Part shown: positions 41,232 to 49,376 of the stretch, in pieces
Numbering within the stretch: position 1 is the stretch's first letter
Layout: the number at the start of each line of letters is the position of its first letter
DNA from: JAYOEY01 sp038120295
Lineage (GTDB): Bacteria > Pseudomonadota > Alphaproteobacteria > MPNO01 > UBA2964
Direction of reading: 5' to 3'
Assembly: GCA_038120295.1 (NCBI GenBank)
Contig: JAYOLL010000025.1
Span: 1 to 53,285 of the forward strand
DNA: 53,285 bases
Translations under genes and position numbers: made by a program
The notes under the pieces: generated by a model
Told to the model about the DNA's origin: nothing
Database searches by the model: none
What the model saw: only the letters and a program-made list of their open reading frames with translations

Positions 41232-42059
41232 TCAGCTGCGACCGCCCGCGGCGATCTTGCTGGCGGTTGAGTTGGTGAATTTGGCGCGGGTGTCGTCCAT
41301 CCACTGGATGCAGACAGGGTCGTAATCTTCTTTCGGCTCCGGATCGAGTCCCCAGCTGTCGCCGATATTTTCGCCCCGCAACAGCATGGCCGTCGCGCCC
41401 TCGAAGCGGGTTTCGCGAACATGCGGGGCGACATAGTGGATCGAAAATCCGATGCGGGCGTGGTTGGCATTGTTCGGACCGGACCCATGCACCACGCTCT
41501 CATGGTGCAGAATGGCCTGGCCCGCATCGATTTCCGCGTATACCGCTTTTTCCAGCGGTACGTTGAGCGCGTTCTGTCCCTGCTGCACGAGATTGTTTTC
41601 GTCCTCGATGATCTCGTGTTCGGTTACCTGCTTGTGGCTGCCCGGAATGTACTGAATACAACCGGATTCGATGGTGGCGTCATTGAACGGCAGCCATGCG
41701 GTCACCGTCTCCGAAGGTTCGAATCCGTAATAGAAGCTGTCGGTGTGCCAGGAGACGAAGCGCGGGTCGTTGGCTTTTTTTGTGAAGAAAGACGCGCCCC
41801 AGCACAGAATGTTGGGGCCGATGATATCTTCGACCGCATCGACGATCTTCTCGTTCCTGACGATGTTGCAGAGCCAGGGGAAGGGGAGTTGAGCCTTGAT
41901 CCGAAAGCGCTTCTGCGGTTCATGGCCGAGCTTTTCTTCCATCGCCATGAATTTTTCGTAGAAACCGGCGGCTTCCTCGCGCGTAAACGCGTTGATCGGA
42001 TACAGAAAACCATCGCGGTCGAACTGCGCAACCTGTTCGTCTGTCAGTACTTTTCCCAT
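41232..42059 (-). CDS. Phytanoyl-CoA dioxygenase-family protein, paralogue 1
   Basis: Iron/2-oxoglutarate-type dioxygenase fold of the PhyH family, 275 residues. The iron ligands fit H105-x-D107 (SWHTDSFYY) and a distal His (VVHGSGPN, about residue 191); the arginine of NHARIGFSIHY would bind 2-oxoglutarate. It starts with MGKVLTDEQVAQFDRDGFLYP, the normal PhyH opening. ATG 42059 follows GGGGAGGAGAATT. It is 14 bp after the second PhyH gene, which is a close paralogue along its whole length. Together they could act on similar substrates, or one on the product of the other. It probably hydroxylates or demethylates an aliphatic carbon. Confidence 0.9.
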   Translation of the reverse strand: MGKVLTDEQVAQFDRDGFLYPINAFTREEAAGFYEKFMAMEEKLGHEPQKRFRIKAQLPFPWLCNIVRNEKIVDAVEDIIGPNILCWGASFFTKKANDPRFVSWHTDSFYYGFEPSETVTAWLPFNDATIESGCIQYIPGSHKQVTEHEIIEDENNLVQQGQNALNVPLEKAVYAEIDAGQAILHHESVVHGSGPNNANHARIGFSIHYVAPHVRETRFEGATAMLLRGENIGDSWGLDPEPKEDYDPVCIQWMDDTRAKFTNSTASKIAAGGRS

Positions 42060-42073
42060 AATTCTCCTCCCCG

Positions 42074-42898
42074 TTAGCTTCTGCCGCCAGCGGCAATCTT
42101 GGCGGATGTCGCGCCGGTGAATTTTGCCCTGGTTTCATCCATCCAGTCGATGCAGGCCTGGTCGAAATCGTCCTTGGGTTCCGGATCGATATCCCAGTGA
42201 TCGCTGTTGTTTTCGCCTCGCACCACCATGGCGCTGGCGCCGTCGAAGCGCGTTTCGCGAACATGCGGCGCTGCGTAGTGGATCGATATCGCAACGCGCG
42301 GGTGATCCGCCCGGTTTGGGTTCGAGCCGTGGACGACGCTTTCGTGGTGGAGAACCACCTGTCCTGCGCGCAGCACGGCATCGACAGCCTTCGATTCATC
42401 TATGTCCAGCGCATGCTGTCCGTAGACAAGGTTTCGCTCGTCCTGCCTGATCTCGTGTACTGTTACCTGCTTGTGGCTTCCCGGGATGTAGCGGACGCAG
42501 CCCGATTCTTCCGTCGCATCGTTAAACGGCAGCCAGGCGGTGATCGTTTCGGCCGGTTCGAAACCGTAGAAAAACGTGTCCGTGTGCCAGGAGACGTAAC
42601 GATCGTCATGAGCCGGTTTGCAAAAGAATGACGCGCCCCAGCACAGAATATCAGGGCCGATCACGTCCTCAATGGCGTCGAGAATCTTTTCGTTCCTGAC
42701 GACGTCGCACAGCCATGGGAAGGGCAAATGCGCCTTCACACGGAACCGTTCCTGCGGTTCATAGCCCAGAGTCTCCTCGATTGCCGTGAACTTTTCATGG
42801 AGGCCCACGGCTTCTTCGGGCGTGTAGACATCGACCGGGAAAAGAAAACCGTCGCGATTATACTGTGCGATCTGTGTGTCGCTGATAATTTTGCCCAT
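42074..42898 (-). CDS. Phytanoyl-CoA dioxygenase-family protein, paralogue 2
   Basis: PhyH-family non-heme iron dioxygenase of 274 residues, clearly a tandem paralogue of the gene at 41232. The metal ligands are in SWHTDTFFY and VVHGSNPNRADHPR; the arginine follows in PRVAISIHY. Identity with the neighbour is high through the core (for example the SWHTD region and the shared EPKxDxD tail) but they differ in surface loops. The ATG at 42898 is selected since it gives the same MGK start as the paralogue; the longer frame to 43006 is not coding. It is divergent from the CMD gene, which begins the large plus-strand run. Confidence 0.9.
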   Translation of the reverse strand: MGKIISDTQIAQYNRDGFLFPVDVYTPEEAVGLHEKFTAIEETLGYEPQERFRVKAHLPFPWLCDVVRNEKILDAIEDVIGPDILCWGASFFCKPAHDDRYVSWHTDTFFYGFEPAETITAWLPFNDATEESGCVRYIPGSHKQVTVHEIRQDERNLVYGQHALDIDESKAVDAVLRAGQVVLHHESVVHGSNPNRADHPRVAISIHYAAPHVRETRFDGASAMVVRGENNSDHWDIDPEPKDDFDQACIDWMDETRAKFTGATSAKIAAGGRS

Positions 42899-43026
42899 CC
42901 TTGCCTCCGCTTGCGGTACCCGCAGCCCGATTTTGCCGCAAATTCGACGGTTAATCCAATCCTCCCGGATTGCCCGGTGCGCGGTCCTGGGGCAATCTGT
43001 GATCATCGACAGGGAAGGAAGTCTCC

Positions 43027-43581
43027 ATGACCCGAATAGCGCCGATAGCGCCTGAAGACATGACCGAAGAACAGAAGGCGCTGCACGATAGGATCGCCGG
43101 CCAGCGCAGCGTGGGGCAGGTTCGCGGGCCCTTCGCAGTCGGGCTTCACGCGCCGGATATCGGCGAGCGTATCGGCGACATGGTTCATCATCTGCTGTCC
43201 GATACGCGCGTTCCTCACAATCTGAAAGAACTCGCCATTATCGTTATCGCACGGGAGTATACGGCGCATTACGAGTGGTTCATTCATGCGGTCCGCGCGG
43301 AGCGCGTCGGCGTGTCCGAGAGTATCGTCGAGGCGATCCGGACGCGTCAGACACCCGATTTTGTCGACGAAGATGAGTCACTGGTTTACGAGGCGACACT
43401 CGACATGGTCCGCAACCGCACCCTGTCGCAGCCGCTCTATGACAAAGTCGTCGACCGGCTCGGAGAGCCCGCGACGGTCGAACTGGTCGCGCTTGTCGGG
43501 TTCTACATCATGATTGCCGTGTTTCTGTGCGCCTTCGATGTGGATGCGCCGGAAGGCGGACCCGCGCCGCTGGAAGACTGA
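43027..43581 (+). CDS. Carboxymuconolactone decarboxylase-family protein
   Basis: A 184-residue CMD-fold protein, first gene of the plus-strand catabolic run. The CMD core has the helix DTRVPHNLKELAIIVIAREYTAHYEWFIHA, with the family's Glu and His residues (E in KELAI, H in AHYEWFIH). No Cys-x2-Cys pair is present, so it is not an AhpD peroxidase. Related proteins include 4-carboxymuconolactone decarboxylase and many unassigned members. ATG 43027 follows GGGAAGGAAG. It is divergent from the PhyH pair and 20 bp upstream of the double cupin gene. It is only distantly similar to the CMD protein at 8449. Confidence 0.87.
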   Translation: MTRIAPIAPEDMTEEQKALHDRIAGQRSVGQVRGPFAVGLHAPDIGERIGDMVHHLLSDTRVPHNLKELAIIVIAREYTAHYEWFIHAVRAERVGVSESIVEAIRTRQTPDFVDEDESLVYEATLDMVRNRTLSQPLYDKVVDRLGEPATVELVALVGFYIMIAVFLCAFDVDAPEGGPAPLED

Positions 43582-43601
43582 AGAAGGAAGGGAAGAAATC
43601 C

Positions 43602-44594
43602 ATGGCCGACGAGAGCATCCTGCCGCTGCGCCGAATCGTTACCGGATACGATGAAAACGGCCGCGCCTGTATCACCATGGATGGCGAGCCGCCGCGCCGC
43701 AATGTCCGCCCGGGCGGGACGGTTTCCAGCCTGATCTGGGGGTCGGAAGAATGTCCGGCAGAGGTCTGGACCGATGAGGATTTCGGCGATCGGGAGAACA
43801 TCATCGAACCGGGGCCAAACGGGTCGTGGTTTCGCATCGTCGATTTCCCGCCCGGCGCGCCCGGCCGCATGCACAGGACGGAAACCATCGATTACGCAAT
43901 CTGCATGCAGGGCGAATGCGACATGGAGATGGATGACGGGCTGACCATTACGGTCAGGGCCGGCGATATCCTGGTGCAGCTCGCCACCAACCACAGCTGG
44001 ATCAACCGGGGAACCGAGACCTGCCGTATCGCTTTCGCGCTGATTGATTCGAAAGAACCGGCGGACGAGCGCCGGATCGGGCCGGGCGCGCAGCCGCTAG
44101 CGCCTTTGGCGCCGATCGACGGAGAGCCCCCTTTACCCCCGGTCCGCCGGATCGTGACAACGCACGATGAGAACGGCAAGGCAATCGTTATGCATGACGG
44201 GCCGGCGCCGCAGCGGGTCAAGCGGGCGCGCGGCAATATTTCGACGATGATCTGGGGCACCGACGAAACGCCGGCCGAGGTCTGGTCGGCGGAGGACGTG
44301 GGGTTGCGGGACAACGAGATCGAGCCGCCGCCGCGCGGTAGCTGGTGCCGGGTGATCGACTATCCCGCGGGACTGCCCGGCCGAATGCATCGCACCGACA
44401 CGGTCGACTATGTTATCTGCCTGAACGGGGAGATCGATATGGAACTCGACGATGGCAACGAGGTCCATATGAAGGCGGGAGACGTGATGATCCAGCAGGC
44501 GACCAACCATAGCTGGATCAACCGCAGCAGCGAGACCTGCCGTATCGTTTTCGTGCTGCTCGACGCCAAGAAGCGTCCGGGCAACCGCCCCTGA
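43602..44594 (+). CDS. Internally duplicated cupin protein (tandem cupins)
   Basis: A 330-residue protein built from two copies of one cupin domain, residues 9-149 and 180-321. Each copy has LRRIVTGYDENG-like opening, an (S/M)IWG segment, PGRMHRT(E/D)T(I/V)DY, and NHSWINR near the end (H91 and H131 in copy 1; H263 and H303 in copy 2). The copies differ only moderately, so the fusion is fairly recent or under strong constraint. The usual cupin HxH is reduced to one His in each motif, so a metal site, if present, is altered. The ATG at 43602 follows AAGGAAGGGAAG. It sits between CMD and VOC genes. A binding, isomerase or lyase role is possible. Confidence 0.87.
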   Translation: MADESILPLRRIVTGYDENGRACITMDGEPPRRNVRPGGTVSSLIWGSEECPAEVWTDEDFGDRENIIEPGPNGSWFRIVDFPPGAPGRMHRTETIDYAICMQGECDMEMDDGLTITVRAGDILVQLATNHSWINRGTETCRIAFALIDSKEPADERRIGPGAQPLAPLAPIDGEPPLPPVRRIVTTHDENGKAIVMHDGPAPQRVKRARGNISTMIWGTDETPAEVWSAEDVGLRDNEIEPPPRGSWCRVIDYPAGLPGRMHRTDTVDYVICLNGEIDMELDDGNEVHMKAGDVMIQQATNHSWINRSSETCRIVFVLLDAKKRPGNRP

Positions 44595-44626
44595 TGCCTG
44601 GAGTCGTAAAGAGAGACAGGCAGGAA

Positions 44627-45133
44627 ATGACTGAACTGAAAAGCGCCGCCTTCGAAGGGCACGATACCGTCGCCTGGACCGAACCGAAGCCCGTCAGGCC
44701 GACCGGCATCCTGCATTTCACCATCAGCGTGACCGATCTGGAGAGATCGCGGAAATTCTATGAGGAGGTGCTGGGCTGCAGCTACTGGCGGCAAAACGAT
44801 ACGACCGTGTTCATGCAGGTCGACGAGCAGTATTTCGTGCTGTCCCGCACCGGCTATCATCAGCCTCCCAACCGTCCTGGCGATACGCTGATGCATCATG
44901 CTTTTATCGTCGACGGTAACGATTTCAACGCCGCGATGGCGTGGCTCGAACAGAATGACGTTGAAATCGAACTCTACGAGGACCAGGGCCACAGGAGCTT
45001 CTCGGGACGCCATGCCTATTTCTACGATCCCGACGACAACTGTATTGAACTGATAGATTTTCAAGGCGCCGGCGATGTAACGGCTAAACCGTTCGAGGGA
45101 CGCAAACGGCGGCGCGCATCGACGGAAACTTGA
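44627..45133 (+). CDS. VOC-family protein, paralogue A
   Basis: A 168-residue VOC protein that opens with an N-terminal leader (MTELKSAAFEGHD) shared with the next gene. The VOC core has HFTISVTDLERSRKFYEEVLGC and, after a long strand, RHAYFYDPDDNCIELIDF. The typical metal ligands would be His of LHFT, and His and Glu in the second module (HHAFIVD and IELID). The ATG at 44627 is preferred because it matches the paralogue start; ATG 44594 would overlap the cupin stop and add 11 residues. It is 32 bp after the cupin gene and 36 bp before paralogue B. Reaction unknown; isomerase, lyase or ring-cleavage type are all possible. Confidence 0.88.
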   Translation: MTELKSAAFEGHDTVAWTEPKPVRPTGILHFTISVTDLERSRKFYEEVLGCSYWRQNDTTVFMQVDEQYFVLSRTGYHQPPNRPGDTLMHHAFIVDGNDFNAAMAWLEQNDVEIELYEDQGHRSFSGRHAYFYDPDDNCIELIDFQGAGDVTAKPFEGRKRRRASTET

Positions 45134-45169
45134 AACAGGTCGTCCGATTGGCAAGGGAGACAGAACCAG

Positions 45170-45691
45170 ATGTCAGAACTGAAAAGTGCGGCGTTCGAAG
45201 GACATGACAGCGTGGCGTGGGAGGAACCGCGTCCGATCCGACCTACCGGAATACTGCATTTCACGATCGGCGTGACTGATCTGGAGAAAGCGCGGAAATT
45301 CTACGAGGAAGTGCTCGGCTGCAGCTACTGGCGGCAGAACGATACGACGGTTTTCATGCAGGTCGGCGAGCAGTATTTCGTGCTGTCGCGTACCGGCTAC
45401 CACCAGCCCCCGAACCGGCCTCGCGACACGCTGATTCACAATGCCTTTATCGTCGATGGGGCCGATTTCGACTCGGCGATGTCATGGCTGGAAGCGAACG
45501 GGGTGGAGATCGACCTTTACGACGATGAAGGCCATAGCAGTTTTTCCGGTCGCCACGCCTACTTCCTCGATCCCGACGGCAACGGGGTGGAAATAATCGA
45601 CCTTCAGCGGGTTGGTCCGCCGCCCCCCGGAACCGAGACGCCGAAATCGAGCCGGCCTCCCAAATCTCACCTCCCTTCAATAACCGGCTGA
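45170..45691 (+). CDS. VOC-family protein, paralogue B
   Basis: A 173-residue VOC protein, a close duplicate of the preceding gene; most of the first 140 residues match. It keeps HFTIGVTDLEKARKFYEEVLGC, the SYWRQNDTTVFMQV strand and RHAYFLDPDGNGVEIID. The tail differs: a Pro-rich end (GPPPPGTETPKSSRPP) replaces the paralogue's basic end. One His of the central HHAF motif in A is Asn here (HNAF). The duplication has thus diverged at a possible active-site position. ATG 45170 follows AAGGGAGACAGAACCAG. The flavin monooxygenase gene starts 9 bp downstream. Confidence 0.88.
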   Translation: MSELKSAAFEGHDSVAWEEPRPIRPTGILHFTIGVTDLEKARKFYEEVLGCSYWRQNDTTVFMQVGEQYFVLSRTGYHQPPNRPRDTLIHNAFIVDGADFDSAMSWLEANGVEIDLYDDEGHSSFSGRHAYFLDPDGNGVEIIDLQRVGPPPPGTETPKSSRPPKSHLPSITG

Positions 45692-45700
45692 ACAGGGATC

Positions 45701-46900
45701 ATGGAAGGTACGACTGGAAAACAGCGGCTGGCGGATCGCGAAGAGGTGCTTGCCCGCGCCCGCGCTCTGGTTCCGTTTCTCGCCGAAAAGGCGCAGGAAA
45801 CGGAGGCCGAAAGGGCTGTATTGCCCGAAGTGCATGCGCGGCTGATGGAGGCAGGGCTCTACCATATCGTCATGGCCCCCCGACTCGGCGGGCTTGGGCT
45901 CGATTTTGCGACGCATCTGGAAGTCGCAGGCATCCTCGCCGAGGGCTGCGGCTCAAGCGCCTGGGTACAGGGGCTGGGCGGCTATCAGAATTTTCTGCTC
46001 GGCTTTTATGCGCCCGAGATACAGGACATGGTCATCGAGGATGGAGGTCCACCGTTTTCCGGTCTTGTGATGGGCGCGCCGGTGTTCGCGTACCGGGTCG
46101 AGGGCGGTGTGACGCTGACCGGTCGCTGGCCCTATATCTCCGGCATCGACCACGCCAACTGGTTGCAGCTTAGCGCCAAGGATCCCGACGTGCGCGAGGG
46201 ACCGCCGCGCGTCCTCACCTGTCTCATCCGGCAAAGCGAGGTTGAGATCGACGACGACTGGTTCTGCATGGGCCTCAAGGGGACCGGCAGCAAGACGGCT
46301 GTGCTCGATAATCTGTTCGTCCCCGAAGAACGGATCATGTGTTTCCGCGAAGCGGAACGAGAAGGTATACCCGGTGCAGCGGTCAATGACGGGCCGATGT
46401 ACCAGGGCAATCCCAACTCGACCCTGTTCGGCATGGTGGTCGCGGCGCCCGCGGTAGGACTCGCCGAATGCGCTTACGGCGCCTATCGCGCGCGGCTTGC
46501 GAACCGCACCAACGCGCGCATGCCGTCGTCGCAGAGCGACTGGCCGTCGTCGCAGGCCCGGCTGGGACAGACGCGCGTGCGGATCGACGGCGCCCGCGCG
46601 ATGATGCTGGAAGCCGCCCGCTCCCTGGTGGCGGAGATAGAAAGCGGTCAACACATCTCGGTGGCGAACCGGGTTTTCTACCGGGCCAGGATGGTCGAGA
46701 TCATCCGGATCTGCGCCGAGGCGGTCTATGACCTGTTCTGCGACGCCGGCACCGGGGTAGCGATGGAGGGTGATGTGCTCCAGCGTGCTTTCCGCGATAT
46801 TCATGTACTGCGCAGCCACTTCGTTCTGACGCCGGAATTCGCCGATGTGAACGCCGGTCGCGCGGAACTCGGGATGGGTCCGGTCGGGCCATTCGTTTGA
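45701..46900 (+). CDS. Acyl-CoA dehydrogenase-fold flavin monooxygenase, paralogue 1
   Basis: A 399-residue protein of the acyl-CoA dehydrogenase fold with the Acyl-CoA_dh_2 C-terminal domain, the group that includes HsaA- and DszC-type two-component flavin monooxygenases. The N-terminal helical part has LMEAGLYHIVMAPRLGGLGLD and the middle beta domain has FSGLVMGAP and the GRWPYISGIDHANW segment; the typical acyl-CoA dehydrogenase base Glu is not obvious. Such enzymes take reduced FMN from a reductase to hydroxylate a ring or heteroatom; no reductase is in the window. It is translationally close to VOC B (9 bp). A second member at 48086 is more distant in sequence. Confidence 0.85.
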   Translation: MEGTTGKQRLADREEVLARARALVPFLAEKAQETEAERAVLPEVHARLMEAGLYHIVMAPRLGGLGLDFATHLEVAGILAEGCGSSAWVQGLGGYQNFLLGFYAPEIQDMVIEDGGPPFSGLVMGAPVFAYRVEGGVTLTGRWPYISGIDHANWLQLSAKDPDVREGPPRVLTCLIRQSEVEIDDDWFCMGLKGTGSKTAVLDNLFVPEERIMCFREAEREGIPGAAVNDGPMYQGNPNSTLFGMVVAAPAVGLAECAYGAYRARLANRTNARMPSSQSDWPSSQARLGQTRVRIDGARAMMLEAARSLVAEIESGQHISVANRVFYRARMVEIIRICAEAVYDLFCDAGTGVAMEGDVLQRAFRDIHVLRSHFVLTPEFADVNAGRAELGMGPVGPFV

Positions 46901-46958
46901 TGAACCCAGACATTTACGGTCGAAGTTTGACGTGACGGAATATCTCTAAATCGGGGAA

Positions 46959-47435
46959 ATGGTTCATTTCGAGGATGAGGACAGGTTCAGGACTGTCCTC
47001 GAATCGCTGTCGGATATTCTTCAGACCGGATTTGCCTATTGGCTGTCAAGGAACAGGCCGGGGGGGCTTCTCCCCCGAAGGCAGGACATCAATCCCTTCG
47101 ACATTACCCGCACCATGCCGAATATGGTGCTTCTGGATGTCCTGAACGATCCGAGAGACTATCGATATCGGGTGGTCGGAACGGGCATCGTGGAGCACTG
47201 GACTCGCGACCTGACAGGCCAATGCATATCCGAAATCGACACTCAGGGCGTGAGAGGCAGTGTCTGGGATTCCTGCCAGCGTGTCGTGGAGACAGGTCAG
47301 CCCATGATCGGAAAAATCCCGTATATCGGGCCTCATTCTGACTACCTGTTTGGAGAAGATATGTTTTTACCGTTGGTCGACGATGCTGAACGCGTGAAAA
47401 AAATCTGGGTTTTTATCGCGTATATTAACAGATAG
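46959..47435 (+). CDS. PAS_5-domain protein, paralogue 1
   Basis: A 158-residue protein with a single PAS_5-type domain and no output domain. The family motif LLPRRQDINPFDITRTMPNMVLLDVLNDPRDYRYRVVGTGIVEHW runs from about residue 35 to 80. The C-terminal part ends with YLFGEDMFLPLVDDAERV. The domain senses a ligand in other proteins, but here there is no kinase, cyclase or DNA-binding part, so it may bind a pathway compound or a partner. ATG 46959. It lies 58 bp after the monooxygenase gene and 113 bp before a clear paralogue. Confidence 0.82.
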   Translation: MVHFEDEDRFRTVLESLSDILQTGFAYWLSRNRPGGLLPRRQDINPFDITRTMPNMVLLDVLNDPRDYRYRVVGTGIVEHWTRDLTGQCISEIDTQGVRGSVWDSCQRVVETGQPMIGKIPYIGPHSDYLFGEDMFLPLVDDAERVKKIWVFIAYINR

Positions 47436-47474
47436 AAGGCCGTAGCCGGGTGGTCCCGTATTTCTTCCCGGGGT

Positions 47475-47552
47475 ATGGATATGCATTTGATTGAGGTTGT
47501 ATTGCAGTCAGGGGCGAAGTTTCCCGTTATCGTCAACGGTACAGAAATTTGA
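47475..47552 (+). CDS. Possible 25-residue leader open frame
   Basis: ATG 47475 opens a 25-codon frame that ends in TGA at 47550-47552. The stop overlaps the TTG start of the second PAS_5 gene (TTGA), which is the pattern of translational coupling. The Shine-Dalgarno (CGGGG) is poor and the peptide has no known relatives. It could be a leader or chance; I list it because the downstream gene otherwise lacks a ribosome-binding site. Confidence 0.2.
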   Translation: MDMHLIEVVLQSGAKFPVIVNGTEI

Positions 47553-48058
47553 ATTACGAAGATATCGATATAGGTGAATCGCTGGGCCCGAACGACGAGG
47601 AACGGTTTTTTGCAATCCTGGAAAAACGATCCCGCATCATTCGCGACGGTTTTGACTACTGGAAATCGCGCTGTCGGCCGGACGGTATGCCTCCTCGGCG
47701 GGCCGATATCGATCCCTTCGAAATCACGGCTATCATGCCGAATATCGTATTGCTCGATGTCCTCAATAACCCGAGGGATTTTCGGTATCGAGTCGTTGGA
47801 ACGGGCGTTGTCGAGCATCTGACGGCGGACTGGACAGGCCATAAAGTCTCCGAAATACCGATTCAGGGACCCGACGGCAGCATATTCAGCGCCTGTAACC
47901 GGGTGGTTACGTCGAAGAAGCCTTTGTTAAGCCGGATCCCGTATGTCGGCCCCCATGCCGAATATCTTTCCGGTGAGGACATCATACTGCCGCTCGTCGA
48001 TGACGAAGGCGCGGTCGAAAAATTGCTTGCATTCGTAGCCTACATAAACAAGCGGTAA
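47549..48058 (+). CDS. PAS_5-domain protein, paralogue 2
   Basis: A 169-residue single PAS_5-domain protein, paralogue of the gene at 46959. It keeps PPRRADIDPFEITAIMPNIVLLDVLNNPRDFRYRVVGTGVVEH and the YLSGEDIILPLVDDEG end. The N-terminus is slightly longer. The start is TTG 47549; no Shine-Dalgarno precedes it, but the short frame ending at 47552 overlaps it. The next gene begins 27 bp after the stop. Function unknown; a sensor or regulator of the surrounding pathway is an inference. Confidence 0.8.
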   Translation: MNYEDIDIGESLGPNDEERFFAILEKRSRIIRDGFDYWKSRCRPDGMPPRRADIDPFEITAIMPNIVLLDVLNNPRDFRYRVVGTGVVEHLTADWTGHKVSEIPIQGPDGSIFSACNRVVTSKKPLLSRIPYVGPHAEYLSGEDIILPLVDDEGAVEKLLAFVAYINKR

Positions 48059-48085
48059 CCCCCAAAAGAACTGGAAAACAGGACC

Positions 48086-49294
48086 ATGCCGGTTTCGCAA
48101 TCTTCTGATCCCGAATCTCTCAGGTCCGAACTTATCGCCCGTGCGCGCGACATGTTCCCCATCATCCGGGAGCGTGCGGCGGAAGCCGAAGCCAATCGCC
48201 GTCTTCACGACGAAACGCAGAAGATGTTCGTCGAGGCCGGCTTCTATCGCATTTTTCAGCCGAAGCGATATGGCGGCTACGAGATGGATTTTTCCGTCCT
48301 CATCGATCTCTGTGCTGAAATCGGCCGCGCCGACGGGTCGGCCTGCTGGGTGTTCAGCAACCTGACCGGCCAGAGCTGGATAAACGGCATGAAGACGGAA
48401 CAGGCGCAGGACGACGTCTGGGGTGACAATCCGGACGCGCTGATCGCTTCGAGCTTTCCCGGCAAGGGCGCGACGGTAAAGGAGGTCGACGGCGGCTGGG
48501 TCGTTGACGGGCAGTGGAGTTTCTGTAGCGGCGTCGATTTCGCCGACTGGTCGAACCTGCAGCTTTTCGTCAAACAGGAAAACGGGCCGCCGAAGCACTA
48601 TTTCGCCCTGGTGCCTAGGGAAGATTTCGAAATCGTCGACGACTGGTTCGCCAGCGGGCTTGCGGCGACCGGCAGCCGTTCGTTCCGCGTAAACGAAGTC
48701 TTCATTCCGCGCCACCGGGGGCTCGCCGCGACGGATGCGACCGGCGGGCCGACGCCAGGAAGCGACGTCAATCCGCACCCGATATACAAGATGCCGTTCT
48801 TCGCCATCGGCAACAAACAGTATGCCGGTTCCGCCCTCGGGATCGCCTATGGCGGGCTGGAGGCGATCGAGGCCGATCTGGCGACGCGGAAATCGGTCCA
48901 GGGCGTGAAGCTGGGCGATCAACCCACCGTTCAGGTGCGGATCGCCGAGGCCGGCGCCGAGATCGATGCTGCGAGGCTGGTACATCTGGCGGATATCGAG
49001 GATTCTCAGTCGACCGCTGCCGGTCCCACGCCCCCGACTCAGGAGCAACGGGCGCGCTGGCGGCGTAACAGCGCCTTTGCAGGACAGCTTTGCGTACGCG
49101 CGCTCGAACGGCTGTTTCCTCTGGCCGGCGGGCGCGGGCTCGGGTTCGATAGCCCGTACCAGCGCGCTCTCCGGGATGTTCGCGCCGCGACCTCGCAAAA
49201 TTCGATGGCGTGGGACACCCAGGCCATCGCCTATGGCGCCCAGAGGCTCGGCGCCGTGCTGGACGACCCGCGTCTGTTCCCCAACCGGAAATAA
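48086..49294 (+). CDS. Acyl-CoA dehydrogenase-fold flavin monooxygenase, paralogue 2
   Basis: A 402-residue protein of the same acyl-CoA-dehydrogenase-like monooxygenase group as the gene at 45701. Features are RLHDETQKMFVEAGFYRIFQPKRYGGYEMD, DGSACWVFSNLTGQ, GQWSFCSGVDFADW and ATGSRSFRVNEVFIP, and the C-terminal helical domain with LCVRALERLFPLAGGRGL. The length is normal. ATG 48086 has only a weak purine stretch upstream. It probably hydroxylates with reduced flavin supplied by an unlinked reductase. It is 27 bp after PAS_5 paralogue 2 and 82 bp before a VOC gene. Confidence 0.86.
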   Translation: MPVSQSSDPESLRSELIARARDMFPIIRERAAEAEANRRLHDETQKMFVEAGFYRIFQPKRYGGYEMDFSVLIDLCAEIGRADGSACWVFSNLTGQSWINGMKTEQAQDDVWGDNPDALIASSFPGKGATVKEVDGGWVVDGQWSFCSGVDFADWSNLQLFVKQENGPPKHYFALVPREDFEIVDDWFASGLAATGSRSFRVNEVFIPRHRGLAATDATGGPTPGSDVNPHPIYKMPFFAIGNKQYAGSALGIAYGGLEAIEADLATRKSVQGVKLGDQPTVQVRIAEAGAEIDAARLVHLADIEDSQSTAAGPTPPTQEQRARWRRNSAFAGQLCVRALERLFPLAGGRGLGFDSPYQRALRDVRAATSQNSMAWDTQAIAYGAQRLGAVLDDPRLFPNRK

Positions 49295-49376
49295 TCCGGA
49301 GATCGTGCAATATCGGCCCGTCTGGGCTATTCTGGATACGAATTTCAGTTCGGCAGGTCCAACAAGGAGACAAACG

